From the NCBI GenBank assembly GCA_003996215.1, contig QJPP01001581.1, positions 186,001 to 250,000 of the forward strand: a stretch of DNA of 64,000 nt, given 5' to 3'. Source of the DNA: Jaltomata sinuosa. Taxonomy: Eukaryota; Streptophyta; Magnoliopsida; Solanales; Solanaceae. Within the stretch, counting starts at the first letter, position 1; each line of letters starts with the position of its first letter. Below the pieces are notes generated by a model. That model searched no databases. It had not been told where the DNA came from and saw only the letters and a program-made list of their open reading frames with translations. Below are positions 20,391-33,133 of the stretch, piece by piece. Position numbers and translations under genes: made by a program.

Positions 20391-21330
20391 GATGAGCTAA
20401 ATTTTCTTCATAGCCTCATGTACCGAATTTGGTCCAATCAAAGTTGCTTCACCCACTTCAAACCAACCAATAGGTGACCTACATCTACGCCCATAGAGGG
20501 CATCATATTGGGCCATCTGAATGCTGGAATGGAAGTTGTTATTGTATGCAAACTCTATGAGAGGTAGGTGATCATCCCAACTACCCTTGAAATCGATCAC
20601 ACAAGCTCTCAACATATCCTCCAAGGTCTGAATGGTATGCTATGCCTGACCATCCATCTACGAATGAAATGTTGTAATGAGGTTCACCTGAGTACCAAGA
20701 CATTTCAGGAAAGATCTCCAGAAATGAGATGTAAACTGATGACCGCTATCTGAAATGATAGACAAGGGAACCTTATGCAACCTTACTATCTCGCTGATGT
20801 AGAGCCTGGCATAATTCTCTGCTCAATCTATAGTCTTGACTGCCAAGAAGTGAGCCAACTTAGTGACTCTATCCACTATCACCCAAATGGAATCATGCTG
20901 CCTGCGAGTACGGGGTAGACCCGTTATGAAATCCATGTTACCACTTCCCACTTCCAAGTAGGAATGCTAATTTCCTGAGTCACACCTCCTTGTTTCTGAT
21001 GTTCTACCTTTACCTGCTGATAGTTGGGGCACTTAGCCACAAAATCTGCGATGTCCCTCTTCATGTCATTCCACCAATAGACTTCCCATAGATCATGGTA
21101 CATCTTAGTGGCACCTGGATGAATGGAATATATGGAATTATGGGATTTTGAAAGGATCTGGTGTCTCAACTCACCCACCTTAGGAACACATAAGTGACCC
21201 TGATAACGGAGTACACCATCTCCCCCTTTTGAGAAAACCTCTACTCTTTGCTGATGAACTGCACCCTTCAGCTAAACTAGTATGGGATCACTATCTTTCT
21301 TCTCCTTAACTTCAGTTACTAAAGAAGATT
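20391..21330 (-). pseudogene. INT: integrase with stop at the catalytic Glu codon
   Basis: The zinc domain shows HPGATKMYHDLWEVYWWNDM and then AKCPNYQQVK, where the second Cys of CPNC is Tyr. The core shows the first Asp region (family MDFITGLP, beginning near 20,930) and IISDSGHQFTSHFW. DGQA is followed by TAG at 20,640-20,642 (complement), exactly where the family has the catalytic Glu (DGQAE). The best open part is LEDMLRACVIDFKGSWDDHL and AYNNNFHSSIQMAQYDALYG. A frame change is needed between 21,178 and 20,624. The enzyme is inactive. Confidence 0.88.
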
Positions 21331-21910
21331 CTAACCCATTCTGAACTATCACACCACCATCTATCGTGTCCATAATGAAAACTCCTAGGTGAGCAAGCTA
21401 ATGAACATTTCTGACCAGTTCTCTCTTCTCTTCCTCAACAGGAGATACGCTACCCATAGACAGTCTACTAAGAGCATCAGCCACTACATTGGCCTTACCC
21501 GGATGGTAGAGCACATTCATATCATAATCCTTGAGGAACTCAAGCAATCTCCTCTGATGAAGATTCAACTCTTTCTAGGTGAACATATACTCGAGGCTCT
21601 TGTGATCTGTGAATACATTAACGTGAACACCATACAGATAGTGCCTCAAAAATTTTAGGGCAAACACAACCGCTGCAAGCTCGAGGTCATGAGTCAGGTA
21701 GTTATTCTCATGGGCCTTAAGCTGTCTGGAAGCATAAGCTATGACCTTACCCTGCTGTATTAGAAAACAACCCAAGACGACTCTAGATGCATCATAATAA
21801 ACCACATAACAATCTGAACCATTTGGTAGGGTCAAAACAGGAGTTGTAGTCAACCTGGTCTTCAGTTCTAAGAAACTCTTCTCACACTCCTCTGACCACT
21901 GAAACATGAC
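21331..21910 (-). pseudogene. RH: RNase H
   Basis: FQWSEECEKSFLELKTRLTT, then DCYVVYYDASRVVLGCFLIQ, IAYASRQLKAHENNYLTHDLE, and VFTDHKSLEYMFT, then a stop, then LLEFLKDYDMNVLYHPGKAN and VVADALSR. The catalytic acidic residues in YYDAS, HDLE and FTDH are visible. The stop near 21,575 falls where the family has Gln or Lys. Confidence 0.87.
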
Positions 21911-22873
21911 CTTTTTCTAAGTCAACTTGGTCAATGGGGCAGCTATGGATGAAAATCCTTCTACGAACCTCCTGTAATAACCAACCAAACCTAAGAAACT
22001 TCTGATGTCTATCGGAGAGGTGGGTCTGGGCCAGTTCTTTACTGCCTTAATTTTCTTGAAATCAACACGAATCCCTTCTCTGTATACCACATGACCAAGG
22101 AAAGCGACAGACTGTAACTTGAATTCACCCTTGCTGAACTTAGAAAATATCTGGCGATCCTTGAGGGTCTAGATAATAACCCTAAAATGAGTCGCATGTT
22201 CCTCCTCATTTCTAGAATAAAAAAGGATATCATCAATGAAGACAATGACGAACAAGTCCAAATTCTTCTTGAATACCCTATTCATTAGGTCCATGAAAGC
22301 TGTAGGAGCATTGGTTAGTCCAAAAGACATAACAACAAATTCATAGTGACTATACCGCGTTCGGAAGGCTGTCTTCGGGATGTCACTATCTTTGACTCTA
22401 AGCTGATGATAGCCGGATCTGAGGTCTATCTTGAAAAAATGACTAGCGCCCTGAAGCTGGTCGAACAAGTAATCAATCCTGGGGATGGGATATTTATTCT
22501 TGATTGTGACTTTGTTCAACTGATGGTAGTCAATGCACATTCTGAGGGAACCATCCTTTTTATGCACGAACAACACTGGAGCACTACATGGAGAGATTCT
22601 GGGTCTGATGAAGCCCTTATCTACAGGTCTTTCAGTTGTTCTTTCAATTCCTTAAGCTCAGCTAGAGTAATTCTGTAGGGAGGAATCGAAATAGGATGGT
22701 ATCTGGAAGGAGATCAATTCCAAAGTCAATTTCCCTTTTGGGAGGAACTCCGGGAAGACCTTATGGGAACACTTCTGAAACTCATTCACCACTGGGACTA
22801 ACTCTAGAGTTGGGGTCTGGGAGTTTGAATCCTTAACACGAACAAGATGATAAATATATCCTTTGGAGATCAT
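21911..22873 (-). pseudogene. RT: reverse transcriptase (catalytic FIDD intact)
   Basis: MLFVHKKDGSLRMCIDYHQL, NKVTIKNKYPIPRIDYLFDQ, FFKIDLRSGYHQLRVKDSDI, FVVMSFGLTNAPTAFMDLMN and VFIDDILFYSRNEEEHATHF are all present. The catalytic FIDD (about 22,226-22,240) is intact. Stops lie before and after (for example at 22,169), and the expected Y-D-D equivalents are otherwise normal. This is the least damaged enzyme domain of the window. Confidence 0.9.
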
Positions 22874-23370
22874 TTTTCTGGCCTTAATGTAGGAGATGAA
22901 ACGACCGGCACTGAGTTACTACCCTTCTACTCTTGTACTGGCTCATTAGAAAACTGGAACTGAACGATCCTAGTTCTACAATCGACTGAGGCATAATAGG
23001 AATGTAATCCATCCATGCCTAGAATGATATCAAAGTCTACCATTTCTAACTCTACAAGATCTGCTTGGTGACTTTCTAGGAAATTGTGACTGGGCAATTC
23101 TTGTATACCCGTCTAGCTATAACTGGGTCACCAAATGGAGTAGAGACTGAGAAGGGTTCTAGGAGGGTTTTTGGACTGACATCAAAATTTATTGTTATAT
23201 ATGGAGTTATAAAGGAAAGTGAAGCCCCTCGGTCTAACAATGCATAAACATTAGTATTAAAGATTCATAACATACCTATGACCACATCAGGAGAGTCCTC
23301 CTGATCCTGTCGAGCCTGAAGAGCATACAACCTATTTTGGCGCTGACCGCCACCTGTACCAGATGAGGCA
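22874..23370 (-). pseudogene. pro: aspartic protease remnant
   Basis: NTNVYALLDRGASLSFITPY shows the retropepsin motif with D-R-G-A in place of the usual D-P/S/T-G-A. The FDIILGMDGLHSYYASVDC segment (family LGMDWL) marks its end. At least three in-frame stops occur, so it cannot process Gag-Pol. Confidence 0.78.
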
Positions 23371-24488
23371 CCCTAATGAGTGGGGAGACCTGCTGGAGCT
23401 GCTGTAGAGCTGGCTTGATTCTGTGAATGAGTGTCCCTGCCCTTCTGAGAATTTTTAGGGCACTCCCTCATCCTATGGCCTGGATTACCACACCCAAAGA
23501 AATTTCCACTACCTGCTAGGCACTCACCTTGATGGTTCCTACCACACTTTTTGCATATTGGGTTAGTGTGCACACTATTAACTTTAACGTGGGACTTAGA
23601 GCCAGATGCTCTATCCCATCTATCTTTTTTGAACTTGGGCACTGGGGCACTAGCATAAGATGGAGCTAGGGCTGAATTCTTCTGGCAATAATGAGGGTAG
23701 TTTCCACCCTCCGACCTCTGATAAGAGTAGCTATACTCACTTGTCCTAGACCTTTTAGCATCACATCCCCTTTCCTTGCTCTTTTCCTCCTCCATCTGTT
23801 GAGCATAAGTAACCAACCTGGAGAAGTCCATTTATTTCACGAGCATTGTAGTTTTGCATTCCTTGACCACATCATCAGACACACCAGAGACGAACTTGCT
23901 CATACAAGCTCTAGAGTAATCTACTATTGTCGGGGCATACTTAGATAGTTGAGTGAACTTCAGAGCATAGTCCTTCATGCTCATGTCATCCTACCTCAGA
24001 TTGATGAACTCTTGAACCTTGGCTTTCCTGAGCTCTAATGGGAAGACCCAGTCCAGAAATGCAGTCTTGAAAAGATCCCATGTCATCGATCCTGCATTGG
24101 CACAATGTGATTCCTTCCACTGTTGATACCAAGTATAAGCAACCCCTTTTAGCTGGTAGGCAGCTAGGTCTGCACTCTCTAGTGAAGTGACACCCATAAT
24201 GTCTGTCACCTTCTGAATATCTTCAAATAACTCTTGGGGATCCCCTTCTTACTTGGACCCATAAAATTCTGGAGGGTTCATTCGAGTGAAGTCCCAGATT
24301 CTGGCCGCAGCAGTATTGACCTGAGGTGATGCTTAAGCCACATCCTGCTGGTTTACCTAGGGGGTCATGGCCTGAGAAAGTACTTGAAAATTAGCCCTGA
24401 ATTCGGCATGCGTAACCTACTCATTCAATGGATCTGATGGAGCTGCTGGTGCTAGCTGATTCCTAGCGCGTTCTCTTCTGGGAGGCAT
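23371..24488 (-). pseudogene. gag: chromovirus gag with damaged zinc fingers
   Basis: ATG at 24,488 opens MPPRRERARNQLAPAAP, the usual chromovirus gag start. Then come MNPPEFYGSK, QLKGVAYTWYQQWKE and FLDWVFPLELRKAKVQEFINL (24,209-23,991), and a basic linker. The nucleocapsid part has CKKCGRNHQGEC, then FFGCGNPGHRMREC, where the first Cys of the second knuckle reads Phe. All fragments lie in one frame, broken only by stops, several at expected Gln or Trp codons. Confidence 0.87.
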
Positions 24489-24692
24489 TTTTCTGAAATG
24501 CGAAGAGCATGAGTTAGAATAGAGGGGAATTTAAATAGAGTTTATACTCTATATCATGAACTAGAAAATAAAGAAGGGAAGTTATTACTAATAATGTATC
24601 ATAGATTTTTCCCCGTAAGTGTGGCGCGCTTCACACCAATGAAGAAGACTCTACTTAACACAGCTTTCAGACATCCTAGGACACTTGAACCC

Positions 24693-24707
24693 GATGCTCT
24701 GATACAA
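24693..24707 (-). other. primer-binding site, tRNA-iMet type
   Basis: On the minus strand TTTGTATCAGAGCATCGG lies a few nt after the 5' LTR end. It matches TGGTATCAGAGC, the complement of the initiator-Met tRNA 3' end, with the leading G changed. Confidence 0.85.
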
Positions 24708-24711
24708 AGTT

Positions 24712-26919
24712 TGTCGTGCCCCAAAGCTACCCCCTGGATACAACACGGTGCTTAGTGTTACAAGTGACCCCAAGATAACCCATGGCATGGCATATCTAAG
24801 TAAAACCAGTTTAAAGATATATATTGTGCAGAAAACTAAAGCAATTCAATATCTTAAAGCAAGATGAGAGCCCAACAAATCTGAATAGGGCTACAATAAA
24901 AAAATATAGTTGAATGCTGACTGAAATTAACACTAAAAACTGCTGAGTCTAGTCTATGTCTAAAAGCCATCTAACTGAATGGGAGTTGTTGGGACATGCC
25001 CCCATCTAATTATGCAAAGCTAAAACTAAAAGTAAATACTGAAATGAAGCATGTCTATCATCCTCGAACTAATGAGGACTCACTACTGAAGTGCTGAGTA
25101 CGAACTGGGGAACTGAGCTAAGTGCGGTCTGGATGCTGAGTACCTGAACCTATATCATGAAATGATGTAGAACAAGAGTATGCGTTAGTACTTGGAATGT
25201 ACTGAGCATACATGATATATATACAAAGCTGGCAATATAGAACTGCACATGAAGATAGATATACTAAAACATAAATGAAAGTTGAACTGAATGCAATGAC
25301 CAAGTATAAATCATGAAATAGCATGCTGAACTGAATACTGAACATAAATACTAGATACAAGGTCAATGCACATGAATCTGACTGTGGGAGACACTACTAA
25401 CCGACATACCCCAAGTTGAGCTAACTATGGGGTCAACTTGTAACCCTGGATGGAAGGGTGTTCATACCTTGCCAAGGGTACGAACAAGTCTGACGTGGAT
25501 CCACTACTGATGTCCGCAAGGGACAAGAGTGTCAAGCCTAATGTGACGGGTGACCCCTTTAGAACCTACGATGGCACCGTAGTTCTAGAACTTAGGGATT
25601 GCTGCTAATGGTCTCAGCCTAAAACTGACGGGTGAGCCTTCATCCCTTAGTTTGCTCGGTGCTAAGTCTACTCCTAAATAAATGTTAACAACAATGTACT
25701 GAAATGATGGATAGCTCAAAATACTGAAAATCAACTGAGAATGCAATATAAATATACTGGGAGATATGGCATTCGAATCATGATACATGAACATATAATT
25801 AGCATGTCTAGTGAACTTAATTTATGAAATACTAGAAGTACACCACTAGGTTTTCTAAAAATTACACCTGGAACTACACTAACTCTCCAAGAACATGTAG
25901 TCAATACCATAGAGATTATAGAAACTGAATTAGGATAAATCTCTAAATTCAAGGAAAACCTAGGTTTGACAATTCATGGAGGGAACTGAAAACTAGTTGG
26001 AATCTAGGGACCTAATGGGTGAACTGAACCCACTAGTGAAATCCCACATACCTGGTAAAGAAATCCACGAAGAAATCTTTTGATTTTTGGGGCTGAACTT
26101 GGTGAAGGCCTCTGCTTTTTCTTGAGAGAAACTACGCCTCTTTTGACTCCTTTTTGTCTAAGTCCTATGATTTTTAGGAGAATGAGGGTTTAGTTAGTTT
26201 TTAGACTACTTAATTAGGCATAGACAACATCAAACAACGTAGTTTAGGCATTAAATTAGGTAGGAAATATCTAGAATGCCCCTGGAATTTAATAAGAAAA
26301 AGCTGCTGAAAATTGCGATCTAGTGATCACGGCTTGGTTGACGGGCCATACTACTGGACGACAAACCGTCAACCTGAGTTGTGGTTTTGCCTAATAGTGG
26401 TAGGGGTCTCTGATCTCAGGAACTACGACTTAACAAGACAAACCATATTCCTGGACGACGGTTCATCATGTGCTCGTGGTTCCTGGGTCTTGACTTAGCC
26501 TGCGATTTCCACGACTCAAAGGATGGACCGTTCTTCTGAAGTATGGACCATCGTTTGACTCATGGTTTCAGAAGCTAGAATTGAGAGGCTACTTGACTTA
26601 GTATTACGATTTGAAATGATAGATTGTGGTTCTAACTGTAATCCCTGGGACATATTTTGAAAGTCTACTAGAACTGGGACTACGGGTTAAGACGATGGAC
26701 CGTGGTTCTAAACTACGGTCCGTACTCCAAACCATGGTCCCTGGGACAAGATTGTTGGGCTACTAGATCTTGAACTACGATTCAAGATGATGGACCTTAG
26801 TTCCAATTTGCGGTCCGTACTTTGAACCGTGGTTCCTAGGAACTTGAGTTTTTCTAAAAAAATTATTTCCTACTGATTTTCTGAGCTTAGTCTGGGCTTA
26901 GAAGTTCTGGGGTGTTACA
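24712..26919 (-). repeat. 5' LTR of nested chromovirus
   Basis: Minus-strand LTR from TGTAACACCCC at 26,919 to 24,712, partner of the 17,439-19,652 LTR. Differences are scattered, many of transition type. The end facing the primer site reads TGTCGTGCC on the plus strand, against TGTCACACC in the other copy. Confidence 0.92.
26300..26840 (-). repeat. U3 dyad-phrase tandem array, 5' LTR
   Basis: Second copy of the 19,040-19,579 array: GACGATGGACCGTGG, AAACTACGGTCCGTACTCC, TTGCGGTCCGTACTTTG, ACCGTGGTTCC. In this copy the third unit still has ACCGTGG where the other LTR has ACTATGG, so decay of the CpG dyads differs between the two LTRs. Confidence 0.75.
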
Positions 26920-26924
26920 TAAGT
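26920..26924. repeat. target site duplication, right (taagt)
   Basis: Matches 17,434-17,438 exactly and closes the nested chromovirus. Confidence 0.9.
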
Positions 26925-28922
26925 GATGGTCTCCACTATGATTTTAGGCTTAGTTTTGTTATCTCCTTGTCTAGTAGTCTAGGGAGGCTTTTTCCAAGAC
27001 TGTTATCTTTCTTATGCATAGAAGCTTTAGGTTATTATGGAATGGTATCGATAGCTGTGTGTCAGGGGAGTTGTGTCATTTTTGAGAGAGTGGTGGTTTG
27101 TAGGTTAATAGGTGTTCGAATGGTCTTTCTTATATTTATGGTGATAGTACCATAACTCTTCACTTTGGTTAGCGAATATTCAGGGTGTTTTTCTACTCTT
27201 TTCCATAGTGTTTAGCCTAGTAGTGTTTTGACTATGACACTAATGTTGGGTTGGGTATTCAACCTATTTCTATTCTGCCATACCAGGTGGAACCAGAAGA
27301 GCTGTGGGAGTAAGGGGAAAGCTTCAGGATCTTCTGATAAGAGGTTCACCAGGTCTACTGTATCTCCATAGGGTGCTTCCATTCAGTTGGGAAAAAAAGG
27401 ATGGCTCTGTGTGTGTGTATGATGACTATTAGCATTTAAATAAGTTAATGATGGCGAACAAGTGTCTGATGCCGTGTTTTGATAGTTTGCTTGGCCAGTT
27501 GCATGGTGCAATAATGTTTTCTAAGATAGAGTTGGGTTTTAAGCTTTGCGAACTAGCAGGGTACTTTGAATGGTTTGTGAAGGGCTTACTTTGGTTGTGA
27601 TACCTTTTACTGGATTGATTCATAAGATCATTTCCTTCTAGTTGTTTGACGAACATGAGGCCAGTTCATTGAATCTCAAATCCTTGTGGGTTTCAACATC
27701 GATTCGAACTCTTCCAGTTGAGGGCCAGATGTTTGTTAAATATTGAGACAATTTTAGAATTGTTGGTTTGCGTGTCGATACAGTAGGATAGATGCTTCGG
27801 GTCGGATAGCGGCAAGTATAGAGATCATGGCATTTTGAGTAACGAAGTGGTGAACTTTGGCTTTGGGCACCCAGTCCTTAGACAATTGGGTAGTTTGACA
27901 GGATGATTCGAGGTTTCATGAATTCTAGCTTGTGTGGAGGCTATGGACTTTGTAGTAGACTTGTCATGTACCTTGCAGAAAATTGATATTGTTGGTTTAT
28001 CATGGGTAGGTGGGTCATGTATATTTGCTCTCTAATAGCCTAGACTTTGTACATTTTAGAGGGGTTGGTCCTTTCCTATATTCGGGAGATTATCTGTCAG
28101 CACGGGGTGCTTTTTCCTATAATTGATGAGTATAGAGTTTTATTTGCATTGTGTTTCCGGTAGTCGCTTCAAAGAAAAATTGGGTATCCAGTTTGAGCCT
28201 AGCATAACATTACATCTGTAGATTGATCTTCATTCAGAACAAACTATTCAAGTTCCAGAAGGTATGCATCGGGTAGGTGTTATAGATCTTCAGGGGACTA
28301 TGAGACCAGTTCTTGACTTGGGCAGAGTTCACAAATTATAATGGCTACCACTGGAGTATTCAGATGATTCAATTTGAGGTGTTGTATAGTTGGAGGTGCA
28401 GGCTTTCATTGGGTTGGTTGGTTCTTCGAGGTTAGCTGGGGTAACTTACTTGCTACCTGGTTCTATGGTTAGAGTGCGAATGATTTAGAAAGGGCTTTGT
28501 ACAGTTTAATGTAGACATACGGGTTATGTAAATCAGATTGTTTATGAGTTAGGGTATTGAGGAAGTAACTTTTGGAGTTATCATGGTTACTATCTCTATT
28601 AGTTATTCATCCTTTTTTTTCCTGTGTCTGGTAATGATGGTTTGTTTTTGGGTGAGTCTTGCATGCTTCGGTAGGTCGGTTCAGTTAGTCGGTACTTTTG
28701 CCTTCAAGGAAGAGTCGATTGCTATTCTGGCCTGGCAAGTAAGTACTTGAGGCCTAAAGAGTTTTTTTGCCGATTAAAGTTTTGTAGAGGTGTTGCCTAC
28801 TTGAGGAGGATCATTTGGAAGCCGAGCTCGACATGCAGACGTGATGTCCTCCCATTTTTGATATTTTGGGTGCTTTCTATTTCTTAACTGTTGAATATGA
28901 ATGTTCTTTTAGTAGTGGATGT
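26925..28922 (+). pseudogene. pol remnants of old plus-strand chromovirus
   Basis: Fragments in changing frames. The RT lead-in (VEPEELWE, then GKKGWLCVCVYDDY, LNKLM, near 27,290-27,440) and LHGAIMFSKIELGF (near 27,500) jump directly to GYFEWFVKGL (near 27,560), so the RT palm with its catalytic block is deleted. Integrase scraps follow (DFVVDLSCTLQKIDIVGLSW, near 27,949), then chromodomain-like text (near 28,680-28,840). The end runs into CTTTTAGTAGTGGATGT, the polypurine side of LTR1. No function is possible. Confidence 0.7.
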
Positions 28923-29439
28923 TGTAATGACCCTCCAGGTCATTTCTCTGTTTTCATACATTTTAACTATTTCAAGCTTTCCTACAGTGGCTACAAATCA
29001 TTTATTACTTTCCAGGACTGACGATTTGGTTCTCGGGCAGTGCATTTCTGTTTTAGGAGAGTTTCCCTATATTGGAACTTTTAAAGTTTAAAAAGTTGAC
29101 TTTGGTCAACATTCAGAGTAAATGGGCTCAGATGAAAATTCTGTCAGTGTTGTTAGCTATGGAACGTGGACTTTTGGCTAGTGGGACCTTTGGTTCAGGT
29201 CTTGAGGCTTCTAGACTCATTTTGGGCACTTGGATAACTTTTAGGCAAAACTCGCAAAGTGTTGACTTCGGTCAATATTTTTAAGACAACCTATGTTGGC
29301 TGTTTTGATGATTTTATTGAGTTCATAATGCCATTTCTAGTGAGGTAGCATGTTTGGTTTGTATTCACGGGGTTTGAAATGAATCCTGAGGGTCCATCTG
29401 CTGAAATTCTAACTTTGAAAAGTTGCTAGTGCACTGTTG

Positions 29440-29690
29440 CTGGTGCAGGCACCAGTTATTCATCGTGTTTGCAACGTGACATTCACGTGTGTGATGGCCT
29501 GAATTCTTGACGATCGTGTTTGCAAGAGGTTCACCATGTTCGAGATGAAGGAACTGTGGACCCAATCTGGGTTGTTCTTTGAATTTATGAAGAAGACCAT
29601 CACGATCACGATAGTATCCCCTGTCCCTTTTTCGCATTTGCGAGGGGTCCTTTATGTTTGCGATGAACGATCCCTAGCATCTATAAATAC
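29440..29690 (+). promoter_or_regulatory. U3 phrase array and TATA box of LTR1
   Basis: Repeated phrases around CGTGTTTGCAACGTG, GATCGTGTTTGCAAG, CGCATTTGCGAGG and GTTTGCGATGAACG lead to CTATAAATAC at 29,681-29,690. The same layout (dyad phrases, then TATA) is seen in the other LTRs with different phrase sequences. Confidence 0.6.
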
Positions 29691-29835
29691 TTCATCCTTC
29701 AGTTTTCACTTAGTTTTTCACAAATTGTCCTCTATTGTTGAGCTTAAGAGTTGGTTTTGAGGTTGTTGTTCATGAAAATTGTTCCCGGTAAGTTCATCAT
29801 CTCCCGTTGCTCTTTTGGTGTTGTCCTATTGCGTA

Positions 29836-30830
29836 TGATGCGCTCAAACTACACCCTTATTACAAGTGTAAATTATCATTGTCCAATATAGTAACCCAAC
29901 TATTATGTTGGGGACGAATACCACAGGGAATAGACTATGGTTTTCTGGCAAAACCTATGGTTTTCTGGCATTAGACTAATGTTTGCAACTATTAATAACA
30001 ATTATAATGAAAGTTAACAAATCATCCAATCAAACTAATCAATTCTATAATGACAGTTAGCCCTAGATTTCATCCATTACGAGGATTCCCAATCCCAGAG
30101 ATGAGTTTAGTTACTCATTCAAGAAACAAGAACAACAAGATGAATCAAGACAAACATAATTACAAATTTGATTGAAAACCAAAAGAGGTTCTTACAATCC
30201 CACGCAAAGTAACACTCAAACCATTCAAAACTAATACAAAGTGTAAAAGAATAGTAGCATATGTTATATGTAACAAAATAACCTAAGGATGCTATATATA
30301 GGCCAGTAGGAATCATATCCTAAAATGGCTAGGAAAGGTAATCCACGTCATCTTGTACAGTCACAAAAATGGACCATTATTGCTCAAAATGAACCATTCT
30401 TCACACCGTGATAACTTCCATCATTTATATTGCTTCTGGACTCTAAATAGTACCCAAAATAGTCCCCAAAATAGACCGTTATTAGCCAAAATGGTTTGTT
30501 CTCTTCGGCATTGTAACTTGCTAATTTTTTTAGCATTTTTGGTCTTGGAGAACGGCCAATAATGGCTAAAAATGGTCTGTTATGGTGGCCGTTTTCACTC
30601 CTGGTTTTGCGTCAGTTCTGTCTTTTAAACTTTGGTTGGCACCACGGCTTGTAATCTTTCACAAGGACTAGTAATGAGCCTCTTTGTCTGATATTTCATC
30701 CGTGTAGTGTCCTTGGTCCATTAAACCTGCAACTCAACCAAAATGCATCATATCACACTAAATATGCTCAAGAACTACAAGGAATCTCCGTTAAAAGGTA
30801 TGGGATGTGCCTTAAAATCTCGACACATCA
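29836..30830 (-). mobile_element. solo LTR, Athila-like, inside LTR1 copy B
   Basis: About 995 bp with matching ends: minus-strand TGATGTGTCGAG (30,830) to TTGAGCGCATCA (29,836). The flanks gcgta and ttgta agree only at their last three bases, so the target duplication has decayed or the boundary is slightly off. A TATA box TATATATA lies at 30,293-30,300 (minus strand). No internal domain is present, as expected after LTR-LTR recombination. Confidence 0.75.
30293..30600 (-). promoter_or_regulatory. U3 phrase array and TATA box of solo LTR
   Basis: Upstream of the minus-strand TATA box, phrases based on ATGG-A-CCAT recur: AAATGGACCATTATTG, AATAGACCGTTATTAG, GAACGGCCAATAATGG, AAATGGTCTGTTATGG, GTGGCCGTTTT. 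One base pair of the dyad differs from ACGG-A-CCGT. Confidence 0.6.
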
Positions 30831-33133
30831 TTGTATATCTATCCTAAATTCATAGAATTCCATACTTTGATCCTTGAATTTAATTCCTTTGGTCAAGTAA
30901 GTTTTGAGGCTGTTTTGGCCCTCAAAATGTGTCCCATTTATGTCTAAATTTTGGGAAAGGGTTTGCGGACCCTATTGGGAATGTAATTGCAATTTTTGTT
31001 TTTGTTTTTTTAGCAGGCCTTGAGGGTCAATTTTGTACCCAATTTCTGGCCCAAAATTCCTTATATTAATATAGGTGTCATTCTTCTTATCTTGACACCT
31101 AGATTATATTTATTATAGCATGGCAACATTTCGAAGCACTTCAAAATGGAAAGGCTCCTGAGTGATTGATCGCGATAGCAATTCAGTTTCCAGGTAGGTT
31201 ACGGCTTACTTACTCTTAGACTTTTCTCATTTAAGATATGTTTATGATAGTTTGCTATTGTTTGTGGGACTTCGTGGTTTGGATATACTCTGACTAGGTG
31301 TTTTGACCCTTATAGTTGTTTTGAGGATTTATAGTAGGATATCGCTTGAAAATCCTTAGCTTAGGTTGTAGCTCCTCCATTAACACTTGGCATAGTTTTT
31401 ATAGTTTATGTGGGTTTAGAGTTGAATACCTTAGCTTAGGTTGGGTTGCTTGTGGCTTGAGGTAATTAGGTTAGAAAACCTTAGCATAGGATTAGGAGAG
31501 AATTTGGCGATAGAGTAGACGTTCTTGTATCACTTCTTCCTCATATTTCCTTATTATCGTGTATTGTATATTAGTGGGCTCAAGGTCGTGGGTGCTGGAT
31601 TGGCTGGATTCCAAGTAAGTATTCTTGTCCTTATCTTAATTCGATTAGTTGCTTACCTTACCTTAGTTTTAGGTCATTTGTTATATATTTAAGACTAAAC
31701 TATGGGATTAGTGATAGATTAGGTATCCCTAGTATAGGTTGGAGGAGTAGTTTGTGATAGAATAGTTTTCCTCCTCTAGTTCTTGTTGTTATCATGTTAT
31801 TTAAGTACTTCTTATGTTATGAGATTGCGAGACCGATGCCTTGGACTTAGACTGGTGGACTCTAAGTTAGTACGATCTCGATATGGAAGGCAGTTACCCT
31901 GTTGGTGTGTGTGCTTGTATTTACATGATTCCTAGGATGACACATATGCTTTCCTACATTCGCATACATAGTTCATGGCACAAGTTTTTTTTGGATTTAA
32001 AAAGAGGTTTTTCACCCTAGTTATGTATTTCTGATTTCTAAAGGGTTTGTTCTACTTTTCTACGTATTTAGACTTTTAATAAACTTGCATGCCCAAGGAA
32101 ATCTGTGTTCCCGGTGGTTTAACTGACTATTTTAAACTTGCATGCCCGAGGAGACACTTGTTTAAAGTGGTTTTACTGGACTCATGATTGCATGCCTGAG
32201 GAGCACATATCCGGGTTTAACTTCTTGCATAAGCTGATGAACTTATGGGTGGCCTGCGAGATAATTTGAGGACCCTACGAGGCGGCCTGTGAATCTATTT
32301 TGGGGCTTTTACTTTTACTGCATTGGCCATATATTGCATTGCACCATCTCATATTGCATATCATGTCACTCATTTGCATCTCTCTCCCATCAGTTTGGCT
32401 GCTAGTTAGTATTGTGTGTTATTTGCATCCTACAGGCTTGTGGGGGTCCAATTGGATTCATTGGTTTCTCTTTGTACCTTCGAGGCTTGGGGGGTTTGGA
32501 GAGAATTATTTATTACCGTTCATACTTCTCTGAGTCAATTACCTTGTGCTTCCCAAGTCAGGTTAGTTATATCGCTACTTTATGCTTCCTTTTGAGTTAT
32601 TTACTTACATTTTCTTAGCGGTTTAGCCATGACTTGTTAACCTAGTTTTGACCCTTATCCTTTTGCCTTTAGCTCACACTATATATTATTATATTTATAT
32701 CCTATTTGAGCTCAATCGGCCTATGATGTATACTAGGTACCGTGTGGTTTGGTACTTATACTTCGCTTCTGCATATTTTTCCTGATGCAGATTTTAGTGC
32801 GAGTTATTATCGTTTAAACTATTCTCATGAGAAGTTGTCGACCGGAGATTTGTGGTGAGCTCTTGGCGTTTGGAGTTGATCCTTCTCCTTCTGTCTTGGA
32901 CTAGTCTTAATTTTCACTTCAAAGACTATTCTGTCTATATTATACTTATCTAGAACTCTTTATATTGTAGCAGCTCTTGTACTGACTAATACCATGTCTT
33001 GGGGGAGTCGTTGTACATTTTGTTCTCTTCCCTCTCTACTAATAGGATTTATCTTCCCCTTTTTCCCTTTATTTAAATGGCCCTTTCATCACATTCTCTT
33101 TTTAGCCCGTTACTTGTTGTTCTAGGCTAAGGG

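Larger units (their letters stand above)
17439..26919 (-). mobile_element. full-length minus-strand chromovirus (Tekay/Del-like)
   Basis: Two LTRs of about 2.2 kb, a perfect 5-bp target duplication, a tRNA-iMet-type primer site, a G-rich polypurine tract, and gag-protease-RT-RNaseH-integrase-chromodomain on the minus strand. Its length is 9481 bp. A hand count over the first roughly 300 bp of the LTRs gives about 20 differences, so insertion is not recent. All ORFs contain stops, but the layout is complete, making it the best-preserved structure here. It interrupts the protease of the older plus-strand chromovirus. Confidence 0.93.

Noticed and set aside
22346..22678. 110-codon open frame on the plus strand
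   Set aside because: Antisense shadow of well-recognised RT motifs on the minus strand.
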